Assembly (NCBI GenBank): GCA_040954595.2
Contig: CM082581.2
Location: 6,510,001-6,574,000, forward strand
DNA: 64,000 bases
From: Balanoglossus misakiensis
Taxonomy: Eukaryota; Hemichordata
Reading direction: 5' to 3'
Shown: in pieces, positions 54,522 to 64,000 of the stretch
Layout: every line of letters begins with the position of its first letter
Position numbering within the stretch: the first letter of the stretch is position 1
Made by a program: the position numbers and the translations under genes
The notes under the pieces: model-generated
What the model saw: the letters and a program-made list of their open reading frames with translations, nothing else
What the model was told of the DNA's origin: nothing
The model's database searches: none

Positions 54522-55622
54522 ATCCTTCCTGCACCCTCTTCTCCGGACAGTGGGATGTGTCTACCCCAGTTCTGCACAAAATGGTAGTATGTCTGTCGTC
54601 ACGTGCAGCATTCCCAGTTTTACAGATGTATTGTAACACACCGGTTTTAGTGTATGGTCTTTGAAAAAGCAGTGGCCTACATATACATACTGAATGATTT
54701 CACGTCACGTTAAATTTTAGAACGAGTTTACACCAAAATTCTAAAGAGACCTCGGTGTGGCCACTTGGGGTCAGAGGTCGCACGAATAATTACCTTCAAT
54801 GACTTGTGACACAGTGTCAGTTGCAAGGCATGTACTTAAATTGGATATTTATGACAAGAGAACAAATGAAGTCACCATGTTGTTGTAGGAAACTGACTTT
54901 TTCAGCATTCTTTGAAATAGTAGAAAAATTCTTTCCTGTTTGGGTTTGAATAGCTGCTGCCACAAAACCCTGTCCTCTGTTGGCAGACAGCACAAGAAAA
55001 AAAAAGTTTCAAATCATTTACTGCACAAAATTGCATAAGTACATGTACATTATCTGCAGCATATCACATTTGGAGAAACCTTAAATTTCCTGAATAACAG
55101 GAAAACTAGACGTAGAATTATCCAAACAAGTATGTCCAGACTTGTTTTAGTTATTAACCGCATTTTAATTGTTTGTAGAAAATATAGGGTACTTACTAGT
55201 CTAATTTTACACAGAGAGAGGTGTAAAAGGTATCTGTGTTGTTTGTTTGTTTTCCAGTTATCTTATTTTGCCCAGGTTTGGGCGAAAAACTTATAATCAA
55301 ATGATGGATGTATATTTTGAGATATTTAAATTCTGAATGTGAACTTTGACCGTCTCCGTGGTGCCATCCTGCTTAACTTTTGAATCCAGAGATGTATTCT
55401 TGCATTATATAGACACTCACAGACTTGTGTGGACTGCCCATTGAGTGGAATCTGACAGGTCTGTGTCATTTGCGCTTCGGTATAAACCTAATATTACATT
55501 GTGGCCGCAAGAAACCTTTGGCTGACATGTATGTAATTCCTCCCCCCTTCTTACCCATCATGTGAAAAAAGAATAGTCTTTTTAGTTTTTGAGAAATTTA
55601 CAATTAACTCCCACATGTTGAA

Positions 55623-55628
55623 AATAAA
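55623..55628 (+). terminator. ARL3: candidate proximal ARL3 polyadenylation signal
   Basis: AATAAA about 1.2 kb after the stop codon, followed by a GT-rich GGGTGTTGACC. Confidence 0.3.
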
Positions 55629-55980
55629 GGGTGTTGACCTGAGACTTTTTGCACCTTCAAAAGCAAATCCTACATGTACATTGAAATGTATAAGGTGGTA
55701 GCTTGCTTGTCTTTTTTAAAAGTTTGCAGGTCAGGTCTTGACAATTGTGTGGTATTGTACATCAATTTTATGCCCCGTCAATCTGTTCGGAAATTCTTAC
55801 TTTTCCACCCTGTCCAAAAAAAAACCTAGATAGGCAAGCTCCCAGTAAAAAAATATATACAGTGAGCTAGAACCATAGCTGCTGTTTGTATTTAATAGTT
55901 AGAGCCTGATGAAATCCTTTCCCTGAAACTGTTGTCAGCCCCATGACTTTTATAAACTTTAAGTTACATACTCTGTTTAG

Positions 55981-55986
55981 AATAAA
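55981..55986 (+). terminator. ARL3: candidate middle ARL3 polyadenylation signal
   Basis: AATAAA followed by a T/GT-rich downstream stretch (TTTTTTATGTTTTGTC), which is a good signal configuration. Confidence 0.4.
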
Positions 55987-56697
55987 TGTTCGCTTTTTTA
56001 TGTTTTGTCTACACTTGTATCATTCCATGTCAGTGGCGGGTATAAGCCAGCAATTGTTATCTCAACAAAAATAAATTTGACGTGTTGTCTGCGAGATATA
56101 AATGTTGCACTTTTAACTTCAAAACCTTGATGTTATGTAAAGAACTCGCTATTGGTAGAATTTGTCAATCAGCCCAATTCTCTTTGCTATAGCTACCCCC
56201 TCCCATCCCCCCACCTCATTAAGGCGCACATGGGTAAATGTGTCAGCTCAAAACTGCAGTTTGCATCCTCAATAACGCAGTGCGAAATCTGATAATTACC
56301 ACTTTTGTTTGAAATACAGAGTTGTGGTATATACATTCATTATTGTGAAGTTCCTAACCTTTAATGGAAAAAAGTGCAAATATTTCTTAAACCGTCAAGT
56401 TTTGAAGAAAAAGATGGCATACCTTTGTCTTTTGAGAATTTCAAGAGTACACTCATTTTTATGAAAAATCTTAGTGTATTCATTTTTTTTGCAAGATTGA
56501 AGAAAAAAAATAATGCCGTTAATACTTGCGGCTGAAATGAGAAATATGTTGAAAATATGATTCTGTCAGACTACTGTACTTTTCATTTGTTATGGAGGAC
56601 TCCACTTGATCTGATACTTATTGAGATGTTGTAAGTCATTTACTTAGTATGTGTGTATATCCTGTCAGGTTTTATCAGTGTAGCCTCTTTTGGAAGA

Positions 56698-56703
56698 AAT
56701 AAA
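56698..56703 (+). terminator. ARL3: candidate distal ARL3 polyadenylation signal
   Basis: AATAAA followed by TGTGTCTTTGCCTGTTTTT, the most typical downstream GU/U-rich element of the three candidates. It would give a 3' UTR of about 2.3 kb. Confidence 0.45.
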
Positions 56704-58279
56704 AAAAAGATGAAACTGTCCTGAAGAATAATGTGTCTTTGCCTGTTTTTACAATGGCAGTGATGATGCCATAGCAACCCAGAACATGAATTCTTTTTAC
56801 AGAAGCACACACCTTGACATTGGAGAAAAATATACATGTAAATATTTACTTTAATCTGACTGAGTTAAATACTGAGAACATAAATACATAAAATGCACTG
56901 AAGATGAAGGATAGTGTTGGGTTTTTCCAGTGTATATTTTGCAATGTACACAATTATCAAAACTCCTGAAGCTTGTAGTTAAGTCCAGTGGACGGTTATA
57001 ACTTACAAAAAACTTGATGACTACTAGAATTTGCCGCTTTCACACGATAGTTTTCGATTCAGTCTCATTTTGGAAATGGACGACCAAGATGAAATTCTAG
57101 GCATACAATTAGTATAACAGGAGTACAGATCTGTCATGTTATTACATTGTATGTCACACTGCATTGCCATTAATGTTTGAGCATGGTGTAGGCATAAAAT
57201 TGTGTACACTTTAGCAAAATACAGGGTATGAAAGTGAAAAATATAAAGTTTTGAAAACATACAAGTACAGTACTAAGTGTACGGTAGGTATTTGAAGATG
57301 TTATGAATATCTTTCTTGCAAATACCGGTACATTAGTTCCTGAGCTGGGGTGATGCTGAAATGTGCATTCGTGATTTTTCTGAAATCAAAATTTGAAACA
57401 CTCGAAATTTCATGACAGCATGAGTAACAAGATCAAGGATTGAATTGCATTTTTTCCAGAATTTAAAAGACTCTCCATGAATGGTTCAAAGGTTCAGCCT
57501 AAGGTTCTGATAAAAATTTTACCACCCTGAGCCCTTCACCTCGAACTTCAGTTTTATCTAATTGTTTTTTAAATAAGATATTCTGTGCAGCACACTTTCA
57601 AAATTCTCAAATTCTAAGTAGCGTTTGTGGTAAATGCAAAGTGTGCCTTACAAAAAAACTTATTCTATCTTGAGTATTTGTATGAAAACATCAGAAGTAT
57701 CATTGTTTTCGTATATATGTCTATTTTTAAGAAAATTCATGGTATACTAGCCGAATATTACGACACTTAGCCAAATTTTTGCACTGCACATAAATGTATC
57801 TATGTGTGTACATAACAGGGTCTGCATAAAACTTCAATATACAATAACTTACATCTATGATAAGTTAATTTACTCTGGAGTAATTATGTTTTGATAATAA
57901 TATGGACCGTGCCTGCATTTCACCTCACAGCATAAAATCTGGCCACAAAATCGTCAAATTTTCCACTTCAAAAAAAATCCAGTCCCAATAGAATTTATCG
58001 ATTTAAAACTCAGCACAGAACACAGAATCAAGAAAACGAGTTGAATCACATGATTCTGTGGGCAGATCACGTGACTGCGACATGATCACCGTAAAATATA
58101 GATCAGTGTCACGGCACATCATGATGATTGCTGTATAAAAATGAACTGTTTTCCCTTCTCACATAAGTAGTGAACAATCACAAATCATCATTGAAATCTA
58201 CCATGGTGTGCAAAATATATATCAATTTACAGGAAGATTTACACATTTCAGCGAAAACTCTTTATACGTCATCATTGTG
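56704..58279. other. tail-to-tail intergenic region, ARL3 / IDH3B
   Basis: AT-rich sequence with no recognised gene, RNA or long repeat. The short open frames on both strands look like chance. Confidence 0.5.
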
Positions 58280-58285
58280 TTTATT
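58280..58285 (-). terminator. IDH3B: IDH3B polyadenylation signal
   Basis: TTTATT (AATAAA on the minus strand) 124 nt beyond the IDH3B stop codon, consistent with a short 3' UTR. Confidence 0.55.
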
Positions 58286-58408
58286 TCATCACATCACACT
58301 TACTACGCACACTTCAAGCGAACAATAAGCACAAAAGCTGGCGAGTTGTGTATAGAATTCAGCCCAAACTGATGTCGTTGTCTAGCACCTCGTCAAATTC
58401 TCCAACTT

Positions 58409-61400
58409 TCACACACGAATGTTGTGCGTTACGGCCCTTGTGAACTCTGTACATGACGCATAGCCGCCCATGTCTCTGGTACGGACCTGGTCGGGAAAAA
58501 AACCCGAGAAACCATTTTTTTAAAACACACAAGAGCTCTGTTCTGCCCCTGACTGTAGCCACCACAACAGCGCTAGGACAGTTTTTCCATATGATCATTT
58601 GAGGTACACACCAGAAATTGTCACCAACGTTCCATCAAAGTTAAATGTTAGGCCTACATTCTGTGAATAAGGCTTGATCAACCACGACTTTTTTACACAT
58701 GTTCACTGAAATATTTCTTTTAAAAAAAGGGGCAAAATGAAAGACACTCACTTTCCCAATTTTGATGACCTTCTCGACTGCACTTTGGATCAAGTTAGCG
58801 TGGTGCTGCAAACTGAGAGAGAATGAAAAGACAAAAAAAATATTAAATCTAAATGTATTTCATCAAAATATCACAAAGACAGGTTTCCAATGCTACTGCT
58901 TACACTAACAAGAAGTGTCCCCCGTCAAGTTGATATTACTGATGTCACATTCAGTGGCAAGGGATTATATACTTACTTGAGATGACGTAGCATGTTGGAG
59001 GCACACAACAGCATGGCTGTAGGGTTGGCAAGATTTCTACCGACAGCCTGTGAAAAGGTGTGTCTGGCACCCTGCAAATGACAAGAAGACAGTCAGTCAC
59101 AGATTTTTCTTGCATTTGACCTTATACTACAGAGTACCTCTCTCAATTTGGTTTCATTTGACACAACCCTTATTACCCTGTACCAACCACTCTTTCAATA
59201 CTTTCAAGGCAATAGTCATTATTTTTCACAAAATTTTGACAATGCAAATTATACCCACTTGGTCTAGAATTAATGGGGGAAATGAGTGAAACACCACATT
59301 TTGACAGCGAAAAATGTGGCATTCAAAGGATTAATATGGATAAACATGTTTAAAGTACCCAGGCTACATTCATATCAATATTGCTGTGTAACTAAACAAT
59401 ATATCAGACTGACTTGAAAAAATAGAAATACTGGTACATTCTATCATCTTGTAAATTAGGAACCCTCTACATGTTCAATTTTCATCAATATTGCCCACAA
59501 ATTGACACTCAATTCTGTTCTCATGCATTTTGCAATATAAAAAAAACATCTAGAATTCTCAGATGCCAGTAATATGTCGTGACACAAACCAAATTCGCAG
59601 TACAGTATGTTTCTTAATCTAATTTGGCCCAGATCCCAGGGACATTAAGCATTAATAAAATTTATGAAAAGGCAATTACCATAAGAGTTATATATTAAAA
59701 TGTCTTTTGATAGCACAGACTTCCGACAGAAATGCTAAGCGACATCCTTAACATCTGCATTAAGCTCTTTCGCTCACAAATTACATTGATTAGAGTCGTA
59801 TTATGAGATTTCATCCAACAAACAAAGGCAGGCAAAGTATAATGAATATTATTGATCATTTTAAGACAATTATTTATTAACTGCTTTGCTGCTGGTACGA
59901 TGTTGCCATGGAAATCTCTCATCTGTACAGACTGACTGTTGTCATGGAGACTACCTAATGCACTCTGGAATGGAGCTTACTGTACTGAGTGCAAAAAATT
60001 GTAATATTATTGACTTTGGTTAAGGTCAATGACTCAAATACTCCATGATTTTATGTCTCAGTGAAAATCTTTCTTTCTGGAGAAGACAGGAAACTTCTTT
60101 TTGCAGACACTCTTTGTTTTTGTGAGTAAAATTATACCTGAAGCATAAAATTCGCTTTTTTTGGAAAAAATTCATAAAAACAGACATTCAAAATTATTTA
60201 TCATGGGGCTTCCATAAGCAATTTACACCAACATTTACTGCTGTGCACTGCATTAGTAGGGCTGACCCCCATCCCAACCCGGTATCCTTACGTGTATATA
60301 TAATTCTAATTAAGGTTCACCACAGCCTCCCACTCACCATCCCATCATACCTTGCAGCCTGGCACCAAACACAGTGAACTTACCGGCTCAAAGATGGCAA
60401 AGTGGTTGGAGTAGCTCTCGCCCGGCACAACACCGGCGCCACCAACAAGTCCGGCCGCTACGTTGTCAACTATGCTGCCGTACAAGTTAGGCATCACCAT
60501 GACGTCAAACTGGTGAGGGTTAGACACAAGCTGCATACAACAGTTATCAATGATCATCGCCTCAAATTTGATCTTGGGATACAATTCCGATATCTCTTGA
60601 CAGCTTTGAAGAAACAAACCGTCACTAAGTTTCCTGCAGAAACAAAATCAGAAACACAAAATAAATATGAGCTTGATTTAACTGCCAACAAGAAAAGAAT
60701 ATGTCTGCCGCTAGCCAGTGACAAGACTTGATCTGATACGAGTAACTATAGCAACTCATTTTCATATTTGGGAAACATGTCACGAAATCAGCAGTTTAGT
60801 TTACTGGTTTGATTTCACTGCAACTCAAACAATATGCAAATTGTGCACAGTGCTATTTTCACGTTGATATCTTGGTGGGACTTACATGATGTTGGCTTTA
60901 TGCACTGCGGTGACCTTCTGTCTGTTGTGTTTTGTGGCGTAGTCAAACGCAAACTTGGCGATTCGTCTCGAGTTGGCCCTGGTTATGATCTTTAGGCACT
61001 CAACAACTCCAGTCACGCTCTGCGATGGTTGAATATGAGACATGATTTCATCGTTACCAGGTGTACACATGGTTGAGTTTACCAGATGTCACCTTCACAA
61101 TCAGAGGTTGATAATTTGTTTGTGTATACCCTTCAGTCAACATGGTCCAATCCAAGATTGAGAGAAAAATCATGAAAATCACAAACAAAATGTCAGCAGT
61201 CAGGGCTTTGCACAGTCCAACATACCTCATGTTCCAGCGAACTGTATTCTCCCTCCGTCTGTTCCCTGATGACAACCAAATCCAGATTGCTGTGTTTTGT
61301 ATGCAGGCCTGGTAAACTACGGCACCTCACCACATTAGCAAACATATCCAGCCCCTTCCTGTACAAAAAGTAGACAATGAGCGCTGAACTATGCTTGCAC

Positions 61401-63150
61401 ACAGAAACATTTCATTATGTGCCAAAAATGGCCGCGTGTGTACCTTGCTTTCAGAATAGTATAGAATAACAAGTTGTTGCACTTCTTAATTCATCTACTT
61501 AAAATAACTTATGTCTTTTATACAAATCACCAATCGAATGCTGTCTCTCTAATAGAAACATAACAAACATAGGGGCCACATATTTTGCAACATTACCTGA
61601 TTTTCATGTTGAGGGTTTCCAGTTCTCCTTTGTCATGGAAGGGACTTTCTATGTGACCTTTCAGACTGACATTATTTCTCTTGAAGGAATCGATGATAAC
61701 ATCCATAGATGCACTGTGTCCATGGACCTCACTGTGAAGGAATATTAAATACCAAAGGTAATGTACATTTTGCCTTTTTTATGTAGATCAATAATTTACC
61801 ACATTATTTTCTTCACCACCATTTGTATCGTATCATAATCATTTCCAAAGAAGAACTTCGGATCACAATTTTCTTCTCATCAATAAAATTGTTATATATT
61901 TTTATTTTCTAAATGCATCAATTTTGATATCTAAATGGGTGAGGTTTACCAACAAAAACAGTTAGCAAATTCAGGATTGACAAGCAGGGTTTTTTACCTC
62001 ACAAAGATTTCTTCAAACTCCACTGGCACTCCGGAATGTTTAAACACTTCCTTGACACACGCCATCAACTCCGGGCCGACTCCATCGCCAGGTATCAACG
62101 TAACTCTCTGTAAGCCTTCTTTGCCATCGTGTGAGTGCTACAGTTTTGAAAAGGGTAGTGTTTTTTAGAAAAGACATGCAGAGGTTTTTTTCAACAAAAA
62201 CAGGTTCAAGAAAATACTGGAACAATACAGTATTTGGTTTATCTGTGCTGGCTACATTTGTTTGGACAGGGACTCCCTGCAAAGACTATGGAGTCCAGAA
62301 TGGCCAAACTTAACTTATGTCTGACTTTTCAGAAATGGCCATCACATTCTGTACTGTGTACTTACATTTGCTTGCTGTGGCTTTGCTTGTGATGTTGAAA
62401 AATGCCTAGCAACATTACACCAGCCACTATCAGAGATCTGCAATTACAAAACAGCAGAGACTTAACCATGTGAATCCTATTTCCCTGTACAGAGATCCAC
62501 CACTGCCATTGAGAATAACTGAGTTGGACCTGCCCTAACAGGATAAATTATACAACTGGTTCCAGGAAAGTAGCAGTCTAAGCAGAATACCAGGGTAATC
62601 TTCGACGTCGTATAAGATCATGCCCGAGACCTTTCCCATACTGAAGAGTTTGGTTGATTTATCACTGGAATGTGTTTACAATCAACACCTTCAATCCATG
62701 CACAGTTACATGTATACGTGAACATGTCTGTTATATGCAAATGAGCAACTCTATAAAGTTACGCAACACCAATAAATGTACTCAACATGACAACATAATG
62801 GTAGTGGACGAAGACGAAGACAACGAGCGCTTTCAAATTTCAATAAAAATATAATCATGATGTCATTTCGGTAATAATTCTGACAGTTGTGTGTGGTCTT
62901 CTCGCATGATTATGAATTCCAGTGAAAAACACGCGTACAAGCCACGGCCACCACAAGCGCCACCACTAGACGAAACTCATCTACAACTTCAAGTTCATGT
63001 TTCGGCTGCAGTAAAATGAAAATGCACTGTTAAACCTTTGTGATTCATGGAATGTTCGTTTCCAAGTGAAATATACGTCATTAGAGAAATATAAACATGC
63101 AAATTCACCTGTAAACCAACTCGACAGATACGTCTCAGTGCACTCGCCAT
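58409..63150 (-). CDS. IDH3B: isocitrate dehydrogenase [NAD] subunit beta, mitochondrial
   Basis: Exons in transcript order: 63109-63150, 62366-62437, 61998-62137, 61597-61731, 61226-61358, 60886-61019, 60384-60633, 58977-59071, 58752-58812, 58409-58486. They form 379 aa (human is 385), with all phases consistent. The product is the beta partner of the alpha2-beta-gamma TCA-cycle enzyme converting isocitrate to 2-oxoglutarate in the matrix. The Arg/Ser-rich N-terminus [14 protein letters not shown] and RHFSTSQ is a mitochondrial presequence. Family blocks are [72 protein letters not shown] and GVVPGESYS. The IDNCCMQLV and SSLEHE residues favour beta over gamma; the alpha subunit differs more. 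The C-terminus, [15 protein letters not shown]..., resembles the vertebrate isoform with TCHDF rather than the one with TTTDF. The ATG has A at -3 and G at +4. Confidence 0.97.
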
Positions 63151-63172
63151 CGTACTCTCGGACAATCGTTTC

Positions 63173-63182
63173 CACTTCCGCC
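63173..63182 (-). promoter_or_regulatory. IDH3B: ETS/GABP (NRF-2)-like site upstream of IDH3B
   Basis: On the minus strand GGCGGAAGTG matches the ETS/GABPA core (CGGAAGTG), 23 bp before the ATG. GABP sites are characteristic of nuclear genes for mitochondrial proteins. If the transcription start lies downstream of it, the site is in the core promoter; otherwise it is in the 5' UTR. Confidence 0.45.
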
Positions 63183-63308
63183 AGAGCCTTTAGGTGAACC
63201 GAAATTGTTTCTCTTGAATATTTTCGCCGAGTTAAGTAGGCTTTTTTTTCTGATTCGTCACTGCACTGCTGAGATAGTATCTGCTGCGCAGTACAGAATA
63301 ATCCCGAT

Positions 63309-63445
63309 TTTTAAAGGACTAATAGCTGCAGTTCTGTAGCTGGAAGTTTTGCCTTGGTTTGTGTATTAGACTGGTTTTGCCGTCTAACGTACACACAAAC
63401 CAAGTCAAAACCTCGAGCTACTGAATTCCAGCTATAAATTTTAAA
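63309..63445. mobile_element. long near-perfect hairpin (foldback/MITE-like) upstream of IDH3B
   Basis: Two arms of about 60 nt pair around a 9-nt loop near 63372-63380. ATAGCTG...TTC.GTAGCT (from 63322) pairs with AGCTAC.GAA...CAGCTAT (to 63435), and the inner arm TTTTG.CTTGGTTTGTGT pairs with ACACAAACCAAG.CAAAA. Mismatches are few and scattered. It lacks coding capacity, lies about 160 bp upstream of the IDH3B ATG, and is probably a recent non-autonomous foldback insertion. A hairpin-RNA precursor is an alternative. Confidence 0.7.
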
Positions 63446-64000
63446 TGCAAGTGTAGGGGTCTATATTGAAGTTGCTGAGTTTTAGAAGTTAACATAACAA
63501 AGCAAAACATTTTCTCTTTTTTTATTGGAGTTATCAAGTAATCTGAATACAAATCTCATCCCAGAGAAATGAACATTTTTACATTACAGAAGTCATTGAA
63601 ATACTTGTTGAAACAACATTCATACGTTCTCATTATAAATTGACATGTCTGTTGTGCATGGGTATCGGTGGATATTAGAACTGTAAATTCCCCATTTCTT
63701 CTCCCGAACAAACATACACTATAACAGACAGTTTTGGATCACCTAGTATGATCTGCCATTTTTTTTGTCTTTGCTTGATTTTTAATTTTTGTGCCAATAA
63801 CAGTTTACTATAAAATTGCTTCATTCATACATGTATTTGAAAACAAAAATGTCAATTCTCAAAAAATACAATATTTGGTTATGTAAAGATTACATTCTCA
63901 TTTCCTGCACCCTCACCAATATCAAATGAGTTATCCCTTACGCATGTCCATGTACCAGTGTAAGGTGTAAAGTACACACAACCCTCATGCCACTGTGGTT
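63446..64000. other. right-edge intergenic sequence
   Basis: AT-rich; no exon, RNA gene or repeat recognised. Confidence 0.5.

Noticed and set aside
58359-58598. 79-codon minus-strand frame at the 3' end of IDH3B
   Set aside because: It overlaps the last IDH3B exon in the wrong frame; the true frame ([12 protein letters not shown]...) starts at a CAG acceptor at 58487.
60498-60505. CRE palindrome TGACGTCA within IDH3B
   Set aside because: It lies inside a coding exon (FDVMVMP region), so it is explained by the protein sequence.
62040-62282. 80-codon minus-strand frame over IDH3B exon 3
   Set aside because: A frame shadow; the frame giving [11 protein letters not shown] is the real one and has matching splice sites.

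Overview
This is a stretch of animal (metazoan) nuclear DNA: intron-rich, AT-leaning, with GT-AG splice sites, microsatellites, homopolymer C/G tracts and small foldback repeats. Five genes could be rebuilt exon by exon. Their protein similarity to vertebrate orthologues, and the neighbour pairs they form, suggest a marine invertebrate, most likely a deuterostome (amphioxus, hemichordate or echinoderm). The phylum cannot be fixed from the sequence alone, and a lophotrochozoan is not excluded. I see no prokaryotic, organellar or viral genes.

Layout. (1) 1-32.7 kb, minus strand: a JAKMIP-family coiled-coil gene with 16 coding exons seen, its 3' end running off the left edge. Its first intron is about 15 kb. 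(2) 32.7-38.2 kb: intergenic DNA with a (TGAT)n tract and two foldback elements. (3) 38.2-43.3 kb, plus strand: BNIP3, six exons, a mitochondrial outer-membrane mitophagy receptor. (4) 46.8-50.1 kb, minus strand: sideroflexin, SFXN2-like, nine coding exons, a mitochondrial inner-membrane carrier. (5) 50.8-54.4 kb, plus strand: ARL3, five exons, a ciliary small GTPase; it shares a compact divergent promoter with SFXN2 that carries a full palindromic CRE. (6) 58.4-63.2 kb, minus strand: IDH3B, ten exons, the beta subunit of mitochondrial NAD-isocitrate dehydrogenase, with an ETS/GABP-like site just upstream of its start and a long near-perfect hairpin behind that.

Organisation. Orientation alternates perfectly (- + - + -), so the genes form head-to-head pairs JAKMIP/BNIP3 and SFXN2/ARL3, separated by tail-to-tail gaps. 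In human, BNIP3 and JAKMIP3 are divergent neighbours on 10q26.3, and ARL3 and SFXN2 are divergent neighbours on 10q24.32 (established knowledge, from memory). The window therefore looks like a preserved piece of an ancestral bilaterian block. Three of the five products are mitochondrial.

I found no convincing undescribed multi-gene system. The most interesting items are the two conserved divergent pairs and their promoter motifs, a JAKMIP gene in which every exon seen is phase 0-0, an ARL3 first exon whose only codon is the ATG, recurrent RFX X-box-like motifs, and several foldback repeats, one family of which has inverted copies inside SFXN2 introns.
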